Shown here: in pieces, positions 36,127 through 47,957 of the stretch
How the letters are laid out: the number at the start of each line of letters is the position of its first letter
Position numbering within the stretch: the stretch's first letter is position 1
DNA from: Hymenoscyphus infarciens
Taxonomy: Eukaryota; Ascomycota; Leotiomycetes; Helotiales; Helotiaceae
NCBI GenBank assembly: GCA_001414345.1
Contig: LLCB01000029.1
Location: 1 to 64,000 of the forward strand
Direction: 5' to 3'
DNA: 64,000 nt
The notes under the pieces: generated by a model
Database searches by the model: none
What the model saw: only the letters and a program-made list of their open reading frames with translations
Told to the model about the DNA's origin: nothing
Position numbers and translations under genes: made by a program

Positions 36127-37101
36127 CTAGGCCCCTCGATTCGTTTGGCCTTTTTCTAGAACACTCTGTCCATAAAGTCTGTCAATCTCTTCTTGATACA
36201 ACTCCAATGCCGGCGCTCGCTGAAAAGCCCCTTTCGGCGACCTTGGAAGTGGTTTGTTTGCCGGGGTGACAAAAATTCGTGATCTAGAAATGGAAGATTG
36301 AGGAGGGAACAAATTATTACACTCCTCAACCACCTCCAACAACTCTTCCGTGCATTCTGTATCATTTGCCAATGATGGATCGCGAAGTTCAACCAGCAAG
36401 GCGGTTCTGGACTTTCCAATACCGCACATGATAGCTTGCTTCACAAACGGAAGAGCCGAAACTTTCGCCTCAAACCCCGATGGATTTACTGTACCACCAT
36501 TGCTTGGAATGAGCAGAGCATCAATTCTACCACGATAAGCCCAGAAACCTTCACGATGTGGATCGGGAGAGAAGATATCTCTCGTGGACCATTTCTTCTG
36601 ATTGGGAAACATCTTGAACATAGGTTGTTCCTGGTTGGGATTGTCGTTTTTTCATATCTGTGCTTCATAAGTACCGCCTCCTTATATGGGGCGGAAATCA
36701 AAATAGCTTGTGGGATGTGGCTTCCAACTGTCCCCCTCCTCTCCTATCCCATAGACCATTTAGAACGATCTTAGGCACGGCTCCCAAGTCACAGGTTCCA
36801 TAAATACCGAATCGACGGAAGTGCTGTGTGGGAATATCATCAGTTGGTATGGAAAGAGGACCCCCACCGAATGCAGTCCCTTTTGCTTTCGCCGACACTC
36901 CTTCAATTTATTTCGGATCTGACGCAATTCCATGTAGGACGAATGCTGGTGCAATAAAGACCCGGGTCGTTTCCGCCATTGCTGTATTAAAGTTGAATGG
37001 AGCTTCGGCAGTAGGAACAGAACCACGATATTGTTTGGCACAGCCGCGAAGAGATTGGGCTAAAAGCTGCTGCTCTATATTTTGGTGTGCAAAACTCAAA
37101 T
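36127..37101 (-). pseudogene. Relic of an NRPS-like adenylation (AMP-binding) domain
   Basis: Minus-strand fragments in shifting frames carry the second half of an adenylate-forming enzyme of the fungal NRPS-like type. A frame near 36700-36900 has FGGGPLS and an A5-like IYGTCDLGAVP. After stops and frame changes, 36621-36127 reads MFKMFPNQKKWSTRDIFSPDP, then the A8-like WAYRGRIDALLIPSNGGTVNP, then VKQAIMCGIGKSRTALLVELRDP. The open part ends at a stop after QTNRGA. The substrate-binding first half, the carrier protein and any reductase domain are missing. I read it as the remnant of a secondary-metabolism gene, truncated on both sides. The unrelated-looking open piece at 36908-37099 may or may not belong to it. 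Confidence 0.7.
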
Positions 37102-38729
37102 TTTGAGATAGATGAGATTAGCAAGCAGGTAAGAACCCCCTTTCCCCTTCCCACCAAACTCCTGCAAAACTGTCCTCCCAATCAGTAGACTCATCACAGC
37201 AACGATCCGCTTCATCCAATTCCTTCCAAACGCATACGCCCACGACCCCTCCTATACCCCCTCATAGTCTGGATCACAGTAGAAAGCTGCATCTACCTCA
37301 TCTCAGGCAGCCTCCTGTCTTGTAGACCTCCCCTCGGAAAATTCGTCCTCAACACTAGTTTATCCGCAATATATAGTCGGGTACTCGGCAGGAGAACTCA
37401 TAGTAATACCAATCGATCATGACCCTCCATTGGCGCGGATAGAAATAGACCAAGCTCTCCTCCCACAGCTTATGTTTTGCGAGAAAGGGGCGAGGCGACT
37501 TTTGTTGGCACCGTGGAGTACTATAGGCTAGATAAGATATATGATAATTTAGAGGAGGGGATAGATATACTAAATAAACTATATGAAACACCCGTTAGAA
37601 TGAAGAATCGAACCAAGTAACATAAAATTTGAAAAAAGGGCTTTAAGAATCAACCACCCTAGCCACCTCTCCAACCCCTCTATAAGTGTCCTCTTTCTTC
37701 TACTCTCCTAGTCTTTAACTTCAAGAAGACTATTCTTACTAGGAAATATAAGAGAAACTATTACGTATTATCCCTACTTAAAATTTATAAAGCTTTATAA
37801 AATTTTACACTGGGGGTGGTTTGGTGGTCGCGGGCTGGTTGGAGAAGCAGTTTCGAGGAAGGACCACCACCACCAAGCCAACACTACCAAGAACTGGACC
37901 TCCACCAGATCGCGCTTTCCCTCGCCCGCAATCTTTGAGGCCCGTCGCTCTAGGTAGGTAGGAAACTTTAACCCTACAAACAGGCCGAATCACCAGACCA
38001 CATGACGGAACATGACCGCCTCCTCTTCTTACCAATCTACTAACCACCGCTCCCTCGTACGCCACCTCCAAGAAAGGTACAGCAAGAACAACAACACAAG
38101 AGCAACCAGATTTTTCAAAAAAAAGGAGTTTATTCATTTCATTATCCATCCATAACAATCCCCACCCGCTTTTCTCAATACAACTCAAAAGGCATAGGTG
38201 TTCGGATCATCCACACAACCATCCCCAGTCCAAACAAACACCAATATCATATCCATCCATTCCACTCAACACTTGCCCACATGAAAAACAAGAAAAGGCA
38301 AACTGAACAAAAAACCAATAAGTACGCCTCAGCCCCCTCCCTATAAAACAATGCTTTCCCTAACGACAACTCTTCTCTTCTTGTTCCTCTTCTGCACAAC
38401 ACACGCAGACTAATCTCTCCTTCCACCTCGTCCCCTGTTTTTATTTTTGTCATCTACACACCAGAATCAAAAAACATACCGGAAAGGAAAAAATAAAGTG
38501 TATGTAAAAATAGACGCCGCCCGGGCGGGAAGACAAGTAGACTGCGAAGTCAAGAAACCGTGTAATTTGCGGCCGGATTAAAACAAAGATTTACCAATGG
38601 AAAGATTGAAGAATGGAAGGTTGGTTGAGTGTTGTTCCGTCGTATGTTTGTGAGAAGGAATGTCAACATTGATCCCCATCGAGAGAATTCCTCCTAATTT
38701 CGTCATGAGCGAGTTCCTCATTGACATGG
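37102..38729. other. Intergenic region with a small RIP-like patch
   Basis: About 37600-37800 is AT-rich, CA-poor sequence typical of a RIP-mutated fragment, without recognisable ends. The remainder up to 38729 is the 3' flank of BUD4. The minus-strand readings at 37805-38188 and 38247-38453 have no recognisable domain. Confidence 0.45.
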
Positions 38730-41700
38730 CTAAACAATCATGCTCTTCGTCCTCGAGTGATGTCGTGGTTCCTTTCGCGACGTGCCATGCTCAGTTCTTC
38801 TCTTGAGGCTGTCCTCGCGTTTCAAGACGAGATCGCACCAACCTCCTTTGGAACCCTCGCCTTCTTTGCCAACGCAAGCATCGAGAACCTTCATCCAGCC
38901 TTCTTTATCAGCAGCTGTGTCGGCATAGAAATCGATGACTTCGCCATTGTTGAATCGAATTCGGAAACCTTCTTCAACAAACATGTATCCCTCCTCTTCC
39001 TCGGCAAATCCAGACTTGCGTCGTTTCCCGCCTCTGCCACTTGTCTCCTTCTGCGTAAGGGCGCTGCGATCGTCGATCAATTTGGACGCATTGGCAAGGT
39101 TGATTGTGGCGCGAGGCTGACGAGTCGACTCGTGATATGCGGTGAGCTTGCTTCCTACGAGCTTGAAGTATCGACGACGCCAGTACTAATGATTCGTTAG
39201 CAATGTTCCTCATAATGTTTACAAGCATCCAACATACCGGACAATCTCCACCTTGTTGACTCAGTGGACCTTCCCAATTTCTGGCCAGTGACACCTCGGC
39301 TTCCTTCATCTCACGAATACAAGAGTTCATGCTTTTTGGCATATCATCGTCGGTCGCACCCTTGGGTTTTGGAACGAAGAGGAGTTGCAACTCGAGTTTG
39401 CCGACCTTGTAAGGAGCGCGTCTTCGAACGACTGTGTTTCCACGTTGGCTCTTGACGCTAGAAGAGAAATTGGCTTCCTCAGTCGCCCACTCGTTGAAAC
39501 AGGCAACATCGACAACATAAGGTCGTCCATAACAGCGAGTCTCATGGTCTTTGAGACAAACATATGAGCGTCCAAAGCTTCCATCTTCCGCAGCAAGAGG
39601 AGATAGAAGGTCCCATGCAGTTGGTTGTATAGACATTCTCTTTGCTTGTGCTTCACGCTGCTTTTGCTCTGCGATGCGCTGCTCCTCTTCCTTCTGTCTC
39701 ATTTCGAGCTCTTTGCGCTTCTTTGGTGACGCGAACACCCGACTGAATGTTGACGGCTTGTTGGCCTTGTGGCCCTTGCTACTCTTGGTAGGGAATTCTG
39801 CCACCCGCTTTGGCGCTGGTGGGACCAGTTTCGCATTGAGAGTTAGTTGAAATTCAAGCTCATTTGGGACTACAAGCTCGAATTCCTGTCCAATTGGGGC
39901 GTTCTTTCCGAGTTCAAGCCATGCTGTAGTAACACAATGAACTCCGTTGTCAAGAGTCAAACTGAACCATGTTTGTTCATCTGGAGATGGTGTTAGTAAG
40001 AAGCAGCAAGTCGTACAACAATAATACATACTTTTGGGAAGAGGAAGATCGAGATCCTTCACACCAATAACCTTGACAAAAAGTCTTCCTCTCTCACCTG
40101 CCTCTTCGGGCGCGGTGTTGAGAGTTTGTTCTTCTTCTGCTAGTATCCCCAAGCCGGTAGCATTACTCTCTTGGCCAGGCATAGGTGGCACAGGACCATG
40201 CCCTGGCTTCTTGCGGGGAGATGACTTATCCTTGTAACTACCCTTTCGCATCTGGCCGTTCCATGGCTCCACAGTCCATGACTGTGGTCGATCCTGTTTG
40301 ATGGGTGAGTTACCAGCCGAACGAGTACCGCTACGATCATCTCCCTTGTCATCGCTGCTTGCAACTACAAGTTTGGTGTTTTGCCTCATGAGGTAACCGC
40401 GCTGTTTACGAGGAGTAATGTTAGCATAATATTGCAAAAGTTGGAGGTCGCTGGGGTTAGACGCTTGTCCAGTAGATTCCAAAAAGCAAGCAGATTGAGA
40501 GGAAAGGTCATGAGCAACCTTTTGGGCTTCAATCACACGGTCAAAGTCTTGGTCCAAACTCAACCCGAGATCACCGCCGATGTCCAGAGTCAAAGATTTC
40601 TTCTTGAAACTTGGATGTCTCTCAATGCGCTCGTTGGATTCAGTAAACTCGTCTTCTGGAGCTGGAGATGGTCTAGCCCGATGTCTTTGAGGAATTGCAG
40701 GAATGTTGGGCAACTCGCTGCTAACTTGGCGTCTCATCTCTCGCATGGCCACGAGATCGGAAGGAGTGGCGGATGGTCTGGTCTTTAGCTTGGATCCGGA
40801 AGATTTGATAGTTGCAACTTGCTCGGGAATGCTAGGTGATTCTCTTGGTGGGGAAGGCTCATAAACCATAGGATGCCTGATGACAGAATCTGGGGTGCCT
40901 GGCTCATCATAGTCATCTTCCTCTGATCCCCATCCTGTACCATCGTACTCGGGTTTTGATGAAGGCATTGGACGTTCTTGTGGGGTCTCAGGTCGTTGAA
41001 GAAATTCGTGCGCTTGGGTCATGCTTGGGGCATCCGATGCTCGCTCATTCTTTGGCTCACTCTTCGGTTCAGTCTTCGGTTCGTCCTTTGGTGGTGGTGG
41101 TGGTCCCATATCCATATAAGACGAAAGGCTAAGACGAAAGTCATTCTTCGATCCGAAACCCTCGAATTCTGGTAATGAGCCATTTCTACTTTCCTTGACT
41201 GGGTCTTGATGCTGAATTGGCGGTGGCAATGGAAGAGGGCTGAGGGCTCGTGGGGTTGGAGGACCATCGTCATCAGGGCCACTATTTGAGCTGGATTGGA
41301 GATTGTCATTGGCTGCTGGAGGATCAGAGTAGTGACTTTCGGAATCATCTTCTGCTGGAACCTCATTTTCATCATCATAGTTGTCCAACCTCGAATCTGG
41401 AGCTTGATACATTTCGGGAATCGAGTAAACATCCACTTCTTCGTCCTCTTCTGGTTCCGGTTTGATCATTATGCTGTCTTCGCCGTCAAGCATGGAAGCA
41501 TCTTCTGTGGAAGGTAGTGGTGTATCGGGGTCAACAACAGATGGTCGCTCTGGAGAGGAGCTGGGCATAGGCGAAGAGAAATTGTAGTCTGAGTCGCGTG
41601 AGAATTTCTCTTGGCCTTGCACCTTGCGCATTATTGATTCTCGGGAGATCCGTGGTGGTAACTGGTAAGATCCTAGGTCGGGAAGGGAATCCATGGTATC

Positions 41701-43363
41701 CTCGTCTTCATGGATAGGGATTGAAGATTCGCGATCTGGAGTTTGACTGTTGCGGTCGCGGGGTCCACCACGTCTCATTCGGCGTTCTCTTTGCTGCTCA
41801 GCCGCAGATTTTGGTTTCTCCTCGTCCTGAATCATCATCAATTGGAGACGTTGCTCAAGAGACATTTTGCCCCCATTCATTCCTTGGATGTCCGATTTGC
41901 TCACTGACGAGGGTGGTGGGGGAGATGGGAGATTTCTCTGTGCCGCACGTTCAGCAGCCGCAGAAAGTCCGACTGAAGAAGTAGAACCGCTGCGTGTGTG
42001 CTGGCCCATTCCAGGTAGAGGCGGCAATGGTCGATGCTCCCCATTGGAATTGAGAGAATCGTTGCGGAGTGCTGGGCGTCCCATTGAAGATGATGGCCGA
42101 GCATCTGGCATAGGACTGCCCTCAGGGCCCTCGAAGGGATCTTCAAATCGTCCAGACATGATGCCATTATTATGTGTGTTTGGACTAGCATGTCTCCAAT
42201 CATCTGGGCCAACCACAGGAGTCTTGTCGGTATCTTCCAAAGAAGCATCAAAACTGTCATCTGGCTCCATAGAATCTCCGTGTACATTATAGAGCTCCTC
42301 GTCCTCTTCCTCTCCGGAATCATAAGATTGTTCGCGCGAGTCCGAGCCGATTGAGGATAGATCTGGTGTTGCCATCTCATATTCGTTCACCTGAGGGGGC
42401 GCCGCGTCAAAGGTCACACTCTTCGCATGCCGATGAAGAATTCTTCCTGGGGGAAGGCTCTTATCTTCCTCAGACTCCTCCGCTGACCATGTGCCATTTT
42501 CAGAATCGAAGCTGGACTTTCCGTTGAACCTGCTTGTAGCCAGAGATGATTTGGTAGGCGAAATTTGGTCCTTGCTGGGTGATCGAAGACCATTTGCACC
42601 AAATTTCAGAGGCGTTCTGGTTGGGCTGTATAGAGGAATGCTCGATGCACTTTCACTGCGTTTGTGTCCAAAGTTTCCTCCTCGTTCTGCGGAGCGAAGA
42701 CCTTCGAGCCCAGCGCCCCCGTATGCGTTCCCTTGAAGTTGTTTTGCTAGAGGTCGTTCAATGACCGGTACTGAGGTTGGATCGTACTCTTGTTTTTGCT
42801 CGCGCGCAAACATATTGCTGTTCTTGACACGCGACGCACGCTGCAACCGCTCGATCGAAGATCTTCGAGTTGGGGAAGGGGAAGACTCTCGCCCACCATA
42901 TAGGTCGTTTTCGGATCGGAATCGGCTGGGAGTCGCTGGGTCGCGGCCTTGCCAGAAGAGTCGAGGCGACGAATTCCCCTCGACTGAGGGATTGAAGGGG
43001 GAGGACTGGAATGGAGACGAGTCCATATTGGGCTGCAACTTCTGCTTGAGGCGTTGCCACATTAGTCTTGAATTTTCCGATTGACGGAAGACCAACAGCA
43101 AATCGACAAGAGGGCTTACCTTGGTCGGCTGTTGGAAGCTGGGCGAGTTTCTTCTCATCTCAGTAGGCGCAACTTCGGACAGAGGTCGTGGCAGCTTTGT
43201 TGGTGACAACGAAGGGCCTTTCTGGATGCGCAAGGGTGGTACCTGCTGGAGTCAGTCCCCATTTTCAATGTTTTCACCAGCGCCCGACAAAATAAATAGC
43301 ATGGAACCCTCTACGAACTCCCGTCAAGCTTACCGGAGGCGATGGCGATGCCATAATTCCCAT
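38730..43363 (-). CDS. BUD4: Bud4/anillin-related septation protein with PH domain (1453 aa)
   Basis: Five exons (43334-43363, 43120-43242, 40032-43041, 39238-39980 and 38730-39185) encode 1453 residues. A tiny first exon gives MGIMASPSPP, and the internal ATG is equally possible. The second and third introns are free of stops and easily mistaken for coding sequence. The N-terminal 1000 residues are disordered and Ser/Pro/acidic-rich (LQPNMDSSPFQSSPFNPS, many SP/TP sites). The C-terminal part is the anillin-homology region (GRLFVKVIGVKDLDLPLPK, WFSLTLDNGVHCVTTAWLELG), with a basic coiled segment (RKELEMRQKEEEQRIAEQKQ), followed by a PH domain from about 1300 (CPYWRRRYFKLVGSKLTAY to FYADTAADKEGWMKVLDA). 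In yeast and filamentous fungi Bud4 organises septins and the contractile ring at bud or septation sites. The many SP/TP sites suggest cell-cycle kinase control. Confidence 0.9.
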
Positions 43364-43720
43364 CTAACAAGCAGCACCAGGTCGCAAGTGTCGTGTCTTC
43401 CGAGACGGATTAGTCGATAATCTTCTCTGTTCTGAGCCGGGTGGTCGCTCAAAGTGGTGATGGCATGGAAGGGTTCCTGGTGGGTGAGTTGTTGACTCAG
43501 GTGCAACGCGAGGAATGGCGCGTCAGTAGAGTGAGATGGAGAATTAAATAAAAGGGAGCGTGGCAGAGAGATCCCGAGCTCTTCACCAACGGCCGATGCC
43601 TGCGAAAGTACGAAATTGCAAAAAAAGGATGCTGTCCCGAGAAAGTCGAGGCGCGATGTTATCACATAGGTAGGAGGACCTGGCGTGATAACAGAGGTGT
43701 ACTAATGTTATTGTTGATAG

Positions 43721-43748
43721 TCCTCCGTTGCCTCGTCGCAACGGAGGA
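43721..43748. repeat. Perfect inverted repeat (11-bp stems, 6-nt loop)
   Basis: TCCTCCGTTGC, loop CTCGTC, GCAACGGAGGA. It lies about 360 bp upstream of the BUD4 start, where it might be a binding site or form a cruciform. Function unknown. Confidence 0.7.
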
Positions 43749-46251
43749 GGTGCCCTTGAGGAGGTCGGGTCATCAGTCGTTTCAAGCTAATTCGCTACGG
43801 CGGCCCCTCCAAAGTGCATGCTGAGCTCCGTTTGCGCGCATGATAGGCTGGAGCACTTTTGTGCATTAGCCCTCTCCGTACTTCCGCCTCCGTACATAAA
43901 ACTCTCCTCTCCGCCATCGCCCACTGTTTTGCACCTGTGCTGCCTCTCAGTCCCATTTATGCAGGCACATCAGGTTTTCAATCTCGAGCCTGCATTAGTC
44001 CTGCATAGGAGGATCTCATCTATCTATTTACATCTAACCAATCCTGTCCTGTTTCCCTCAAATTCAAGTTGCTACAGCAATGAGCCTCAATCGACGGAGC
44101 GTTTCTTTCGCTCAATCAAAGCGTTGCTGTTCACAAACCTGGGAAGTCCGTCACCAACCATGGTTTAGTTCAATCCAGTCAGCATATCATCATACGGAAT
44201 CTAGTGGGGTATTCAGCCCAGGTCATGGAGGGGAAAGTAAACAAGAAATGCCAAAAGTTCGAGTTACAGAATTCTCTCCCACTCTCGGGACTAGATACAC
44301 TAATGGCCCGATGTTTTTGGTTGCAGTAACAGGGAAAAGTGACCACCTGCAAACATGCAGTGATGCATCAAACTATTGAATGAATTGCAAAGCATGGGCC
44401 AATCGTTTGGTCGCTTTGCGGTCCCAAGGAGAGCCATGTCGATATAGGAGATGACATATAAGACTTAAAAGAAGGGCGGGAACCTTTCTCCCGTGCAGCA
44501 CCACCGAGACTTACTCGTTTGTTTACTTTCGTATGCAAAGTAAACATTCAGTATATTCTCAGTTTCATCCTCGTCTGTCCTCCCCAGCCTAAGCCGGGTA
44601 TCCCGGGTAAAGGTAGCCGTTAATTCTCCGGACAAGGGTTCCTTCGTCCCGTTGAACGTCTGATACCGGTACTTCTTTCCACCCACCAGCACCTGCCTCA
44701 GCAATTCTCAACAGATTTTCGTTCTACAACATCATTCAGGTTCTCTTACTTCTATATCAAAGGTAGTCAGTCTACTGTTTACGCGGTACCAAGCTAGTTT
44801 CCACGCCCGGAACTACCACACCACGCAACCATTTACAGCCACGAAACACAGAGCACCTGCAGTAGATGTTTAGAACGTGATCCTGCGCTTTTGGGGATTG
44901 AGAAAGCACACGTGAGGCAATGCTTTCCTTTCAGGTTATTCTTCTCTCGGGGTACCGGGGTAAGTCTCAAATTCGGGATGGACAATAAAAGGGGCAGTGA
45001 TAGCACTCGTTACTCCACCTTTCTAGTATGCGAATGTCCTAAAAGAGCTGGGTTAATACTAAATTATTATTCTGGTCCATCCAGAAAGTTAAAATACCGA
45101 GAGCGCCTAGTACTTACCCCTCACGAGATTCGTCGTGCCGTTACACAAGCCATCTTCAACCTAGGTAGGGATTCTTTCGTATTTTGAAAACAAAAACAAT
45201 TGGCCTTCTTTGCATTGGGACCTGGTAGTTGTTCAACGTGTGTCGGGTAGACTCGGCAGGAAGAGGTTGGAGGCCGAGTTGGGTCGTGAAAAGAAACGAG
45301 ATGGCCGTTGACGACTTGCTAAATATTGCCCTCTCAATACTCGAATTTTTTTTGGGGGGGGGAAATAGAAGGAGATGTATGACAGAGTACCCAGTCACCT
45401 GGTTGGTGGCTCAATTCTTGAGAAAGGATTGTAGTTAATAATAGCTAGCGTAGTTAGAAAGAGGATCGAGAGTTATAGGTGGAGGGGTCGACGACTAGTT
45501 ATTTTGTTAAGACCACGAGGTTGAACGAACGAGGGGGGATTTTGCGACTTGAGCTGATGTTGGAAGTTATCGGTGGTTCTAGCGGTAGGTTCTTATATCT
45601 ATCCTCTTATACGAATATAGAAGCTCGTTGTTCGAGGCTGATTTGCAGAGGTAAAGTTTCCTATGTAAGGGGGCGAGGAAGGAACGAATGCTATTACGCG
45701 CATAAACACGATCATGACTAAGCAGACACGCCTGAATACCTGAAAGGAAATCAGCTCAATATGTATACTGTAAAACTCAACTTTGAAATAGACCTCTTTT
45801 ACCCTTGAAATAGTTCTCGTCCTAGCTCTCCTACGTGAGACTCGAATGAAGCGTGAGCTAGGTGCTATAGAAGAGCTTGAACGCGTTGAAAGAGTCGGCT
45901 TTTTCTCTTCGAGATATATTTTTGCCTATTTGGTTCGCGCTCTTGATTCGCGACTCTTTATATAAAAGTTAGATCGAATTGATTTAATTCGCGAATCTTG
46001 TATTAGATCATAAATCTGTTTAGTTAAAAGCCTCTATTTATGAATCGAATCTTTCTATATTCGTGAATCTCTTATATAAAAAAGCTTGATTTGTAAACAC
46101 CCTTCTAAGATAGTATTTACGAATCGAGCCTTCGTTTCGTGCCTTGTAATACTAACATTATAGCATACCTCCCTCGTTTCGTATAGTAACGCTCTCTATA
46201 CTTGCTTTCTGAGGTTGTCTTTAGAGGTTGCTTCTTGATCCTTTTCTTCTT

Positions 46252-46273
46252 ATATATATATATATATATATAT
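46252..46273. repeat. (TA)n microsatellite
   Basis: Eleven consecutive TA units at the edge of an AT-rich stretch, next to the broken 3' end of an epimerase-like pseudogene. Confidence 0.8.
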
Positions 46274-46337
46274 GCGGAGAGAGACCTCCACGTTAGACTA
46301 CTTTGTAGGTTGTATACGTGGTTTTAGCGGTATTATA

Positions 46338-46808
46338 CTAGTACTTCTCCTCCGTCAATTTAACACCTGGATTTTGAACCATGGCGGAATTAGTGCTGGT
46401 ATACACGAACACGCGAACATCCGGACTTTCAGCCGCGCATTGGAGGAGTGTTTGAGTGCCTGTGATGTTGGTTCGCCGGAGTTCTTTTTAACGGGTGGAT
46501 GCGGTATGGATTATGACTTTTGGTTTTATCTTTTGGAGAAGGGTGGTTACTTGTGCGTGGCTTGCGATGTTCTCGGCGTGGTATGTGAACATGGGATGGG
46601 AGGTTTTACTGGGTTTGGGATTTGTATTTAAAGAATGGATTGCTGTGTAGCTCAATTCTGAAGAGAGGAGACGGATGAGATTTGAGCCCAAGTAACCACA
46701 TCCTCCGATGACTAGAACTACTCTTAGATTGTTGTTTGAAAACATAACGAAAGTTGATCTTGAGAGAGAAAAGAGTTGGTTGGGAACTTCATAAGTGGTA
46801 GTTTTCAT
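46338..46808 (-). pseudogene. Truncated NAD(P)-dependent epimerase/3-beta-HSD family pseudogene
   Basis: The minus strand carries the N-terminal part of a short-chain epimerase/dehydratase. It shows a Rossmann cofactor motif (VLVIGGCGYLGSNLIRLL) near residue 30 and then KVIIHTAS. A stop and frame change follow, after which another frame reads RRTNITGTQTLLQCAAE and VRVFVYTSTNSAMV, the expected next strand and the Thr-Ser part of the active site, ending at a stop (46338-46340). The catalytic YxxxK segment and the whole C-terminal half are absent. Homologues include sterol C-4 dehydrogenase and 3-beta-hydroxysteroid dehydrogenase-like proteins. The break lies close to an AT-rich, TA-repeat region that may mark a deletion or repeat insertion. 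Confidence 0.78.
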
Positions 46809-47957
46809 CTATATATGTACCTGGTACCAACACCACCCAAGCAAGGCTGGTGTACGTAAACAATCATGAATCAACTGGATAAGTTGTCCCACCGGGTGAG
46901 GCGCCCGCTTTTATGGGCTGAAATGGAGTTGCGATGCTTGCACAAAAGATTACCCTCGTAAGCAAAGTAAGATACGTGAAACGGAGCATTAGGCTAGGCT
47001 TCAATGAGAATCTGTAAGACAATGAGAGGTAATACAGTACGACTTCAACCTGCTCACATGGCAGTAAGAGTTCGTCCCAGTTAATCGCGACACTGCTATT
47101 CCCTGACTGCCATGAGGGATTAAACGTAACTTCTCACGAGACTCAAATCCAAGAGTGATAAGCGTAAGATATACTATTCTCTACCATACATACTGAAAGT
47201 TAGATAGCTATTAATAAATATTATTCAATCCAGTTGCCTCAACCTTTGCGAATAATCTCCCCAAGTAGTTGTACAACAAACGCTTACAGACGATTTTACA
47301 CAGTGAAATAGAAGTTGGGAAAAGCTATGCCATGTAAATAACGATGTGCAAATTAACAACTCAAAAAATTGATGCTCGGTGTTAGACTTTAGCGAGGTCT
47401 TCGCAAAAACTGGTGTCATTCCAAGCATTCCAAACAACCAAGTCAAATTCAAGTCTCTTTTGGCTACTGATATTTTTACACGGCTCTACTCTTCCGGCTA
47501 AAACAATTGAAGAGTAAATGAACTCCGCGATTCATCATCCCCACTCCGCATCAGCACAGACATTCTTACATCCCCAACTCCGTATCCGTGCTTTCCCCCT
47601 GTTTGAGACTAGCTTATGCTCACTTTTTTGACTCATTCTCCTATTATCCAATAGATTTCTTAGAAGTTATCAGATCATCTGATTGTGCAGGCATTCCATG
47701 GCCTAGTGAATGCTACCCCCCCTAAGTAGCGCACGTCCGCTGTGCCATACCAACTGTCTGTACACCCTACATTTTATCGAGGGAGAGTAATCGGAGGCTC
47801 AAGGGTGGGGAAGTGGGGACCCGGGTTATGATTCGCTCACTGCAAAGGATAAGAAGTGGTTTTTATAAATTAGGAAAGGGCCTCGTGGGCATGTTTTCTT
47901 TTCTTTTTCAGACATCGGAATCCATCCAAGTTTATTTGTTTGTCGAAAAATTCCAAC
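46809..47957. promoter_or_regulatory. Upstream region of the DHA1 transporter gene
   Basis: A TATA-like TTTTATAAATTA at 47861-47872 lies about 90 bp before the transporter ATG at 47958. The intervening stretch is T-rich and then A-rich, as in a fungal core promoter. Nothing else was recognised in this 1.1 kb. Confidence 0.5.

Larger units (their letters stand above)
43364..46337. other. Gene-poor region upstream of BUD4, about 3 kb
   Basis: Holds the BUD4 promoter and long spacer. Seen inside are an 11-bp-stem hairpin at 43721-43748, a poly-T/poly-G junction near 45347-45361, a stretch (45836-46150) with repeated GAATCG/ATTCGCGAAT motifs and a (TA)n run at about 46252-46273. The small open frames (43818-44168, 44465-44704, 44891-45187) show no recognisable protein feature. 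Confidence 0.5.

Noticed and set aside
38721..39200. 159-codon plus-strand frame
   Set aside because: Exact antisense of the BUD4 PH-domain exon.
44465..44704. 79-codon minus-strand frame
   Set aside because: No domain recognised and no splice or promoter context.
46272..46631. 119-codon plus-strand frame with hydrophobic segments
   Set aside because: Antisense of the epimerase pseudogene, whose Rossmann motif on the other strand is convincing.
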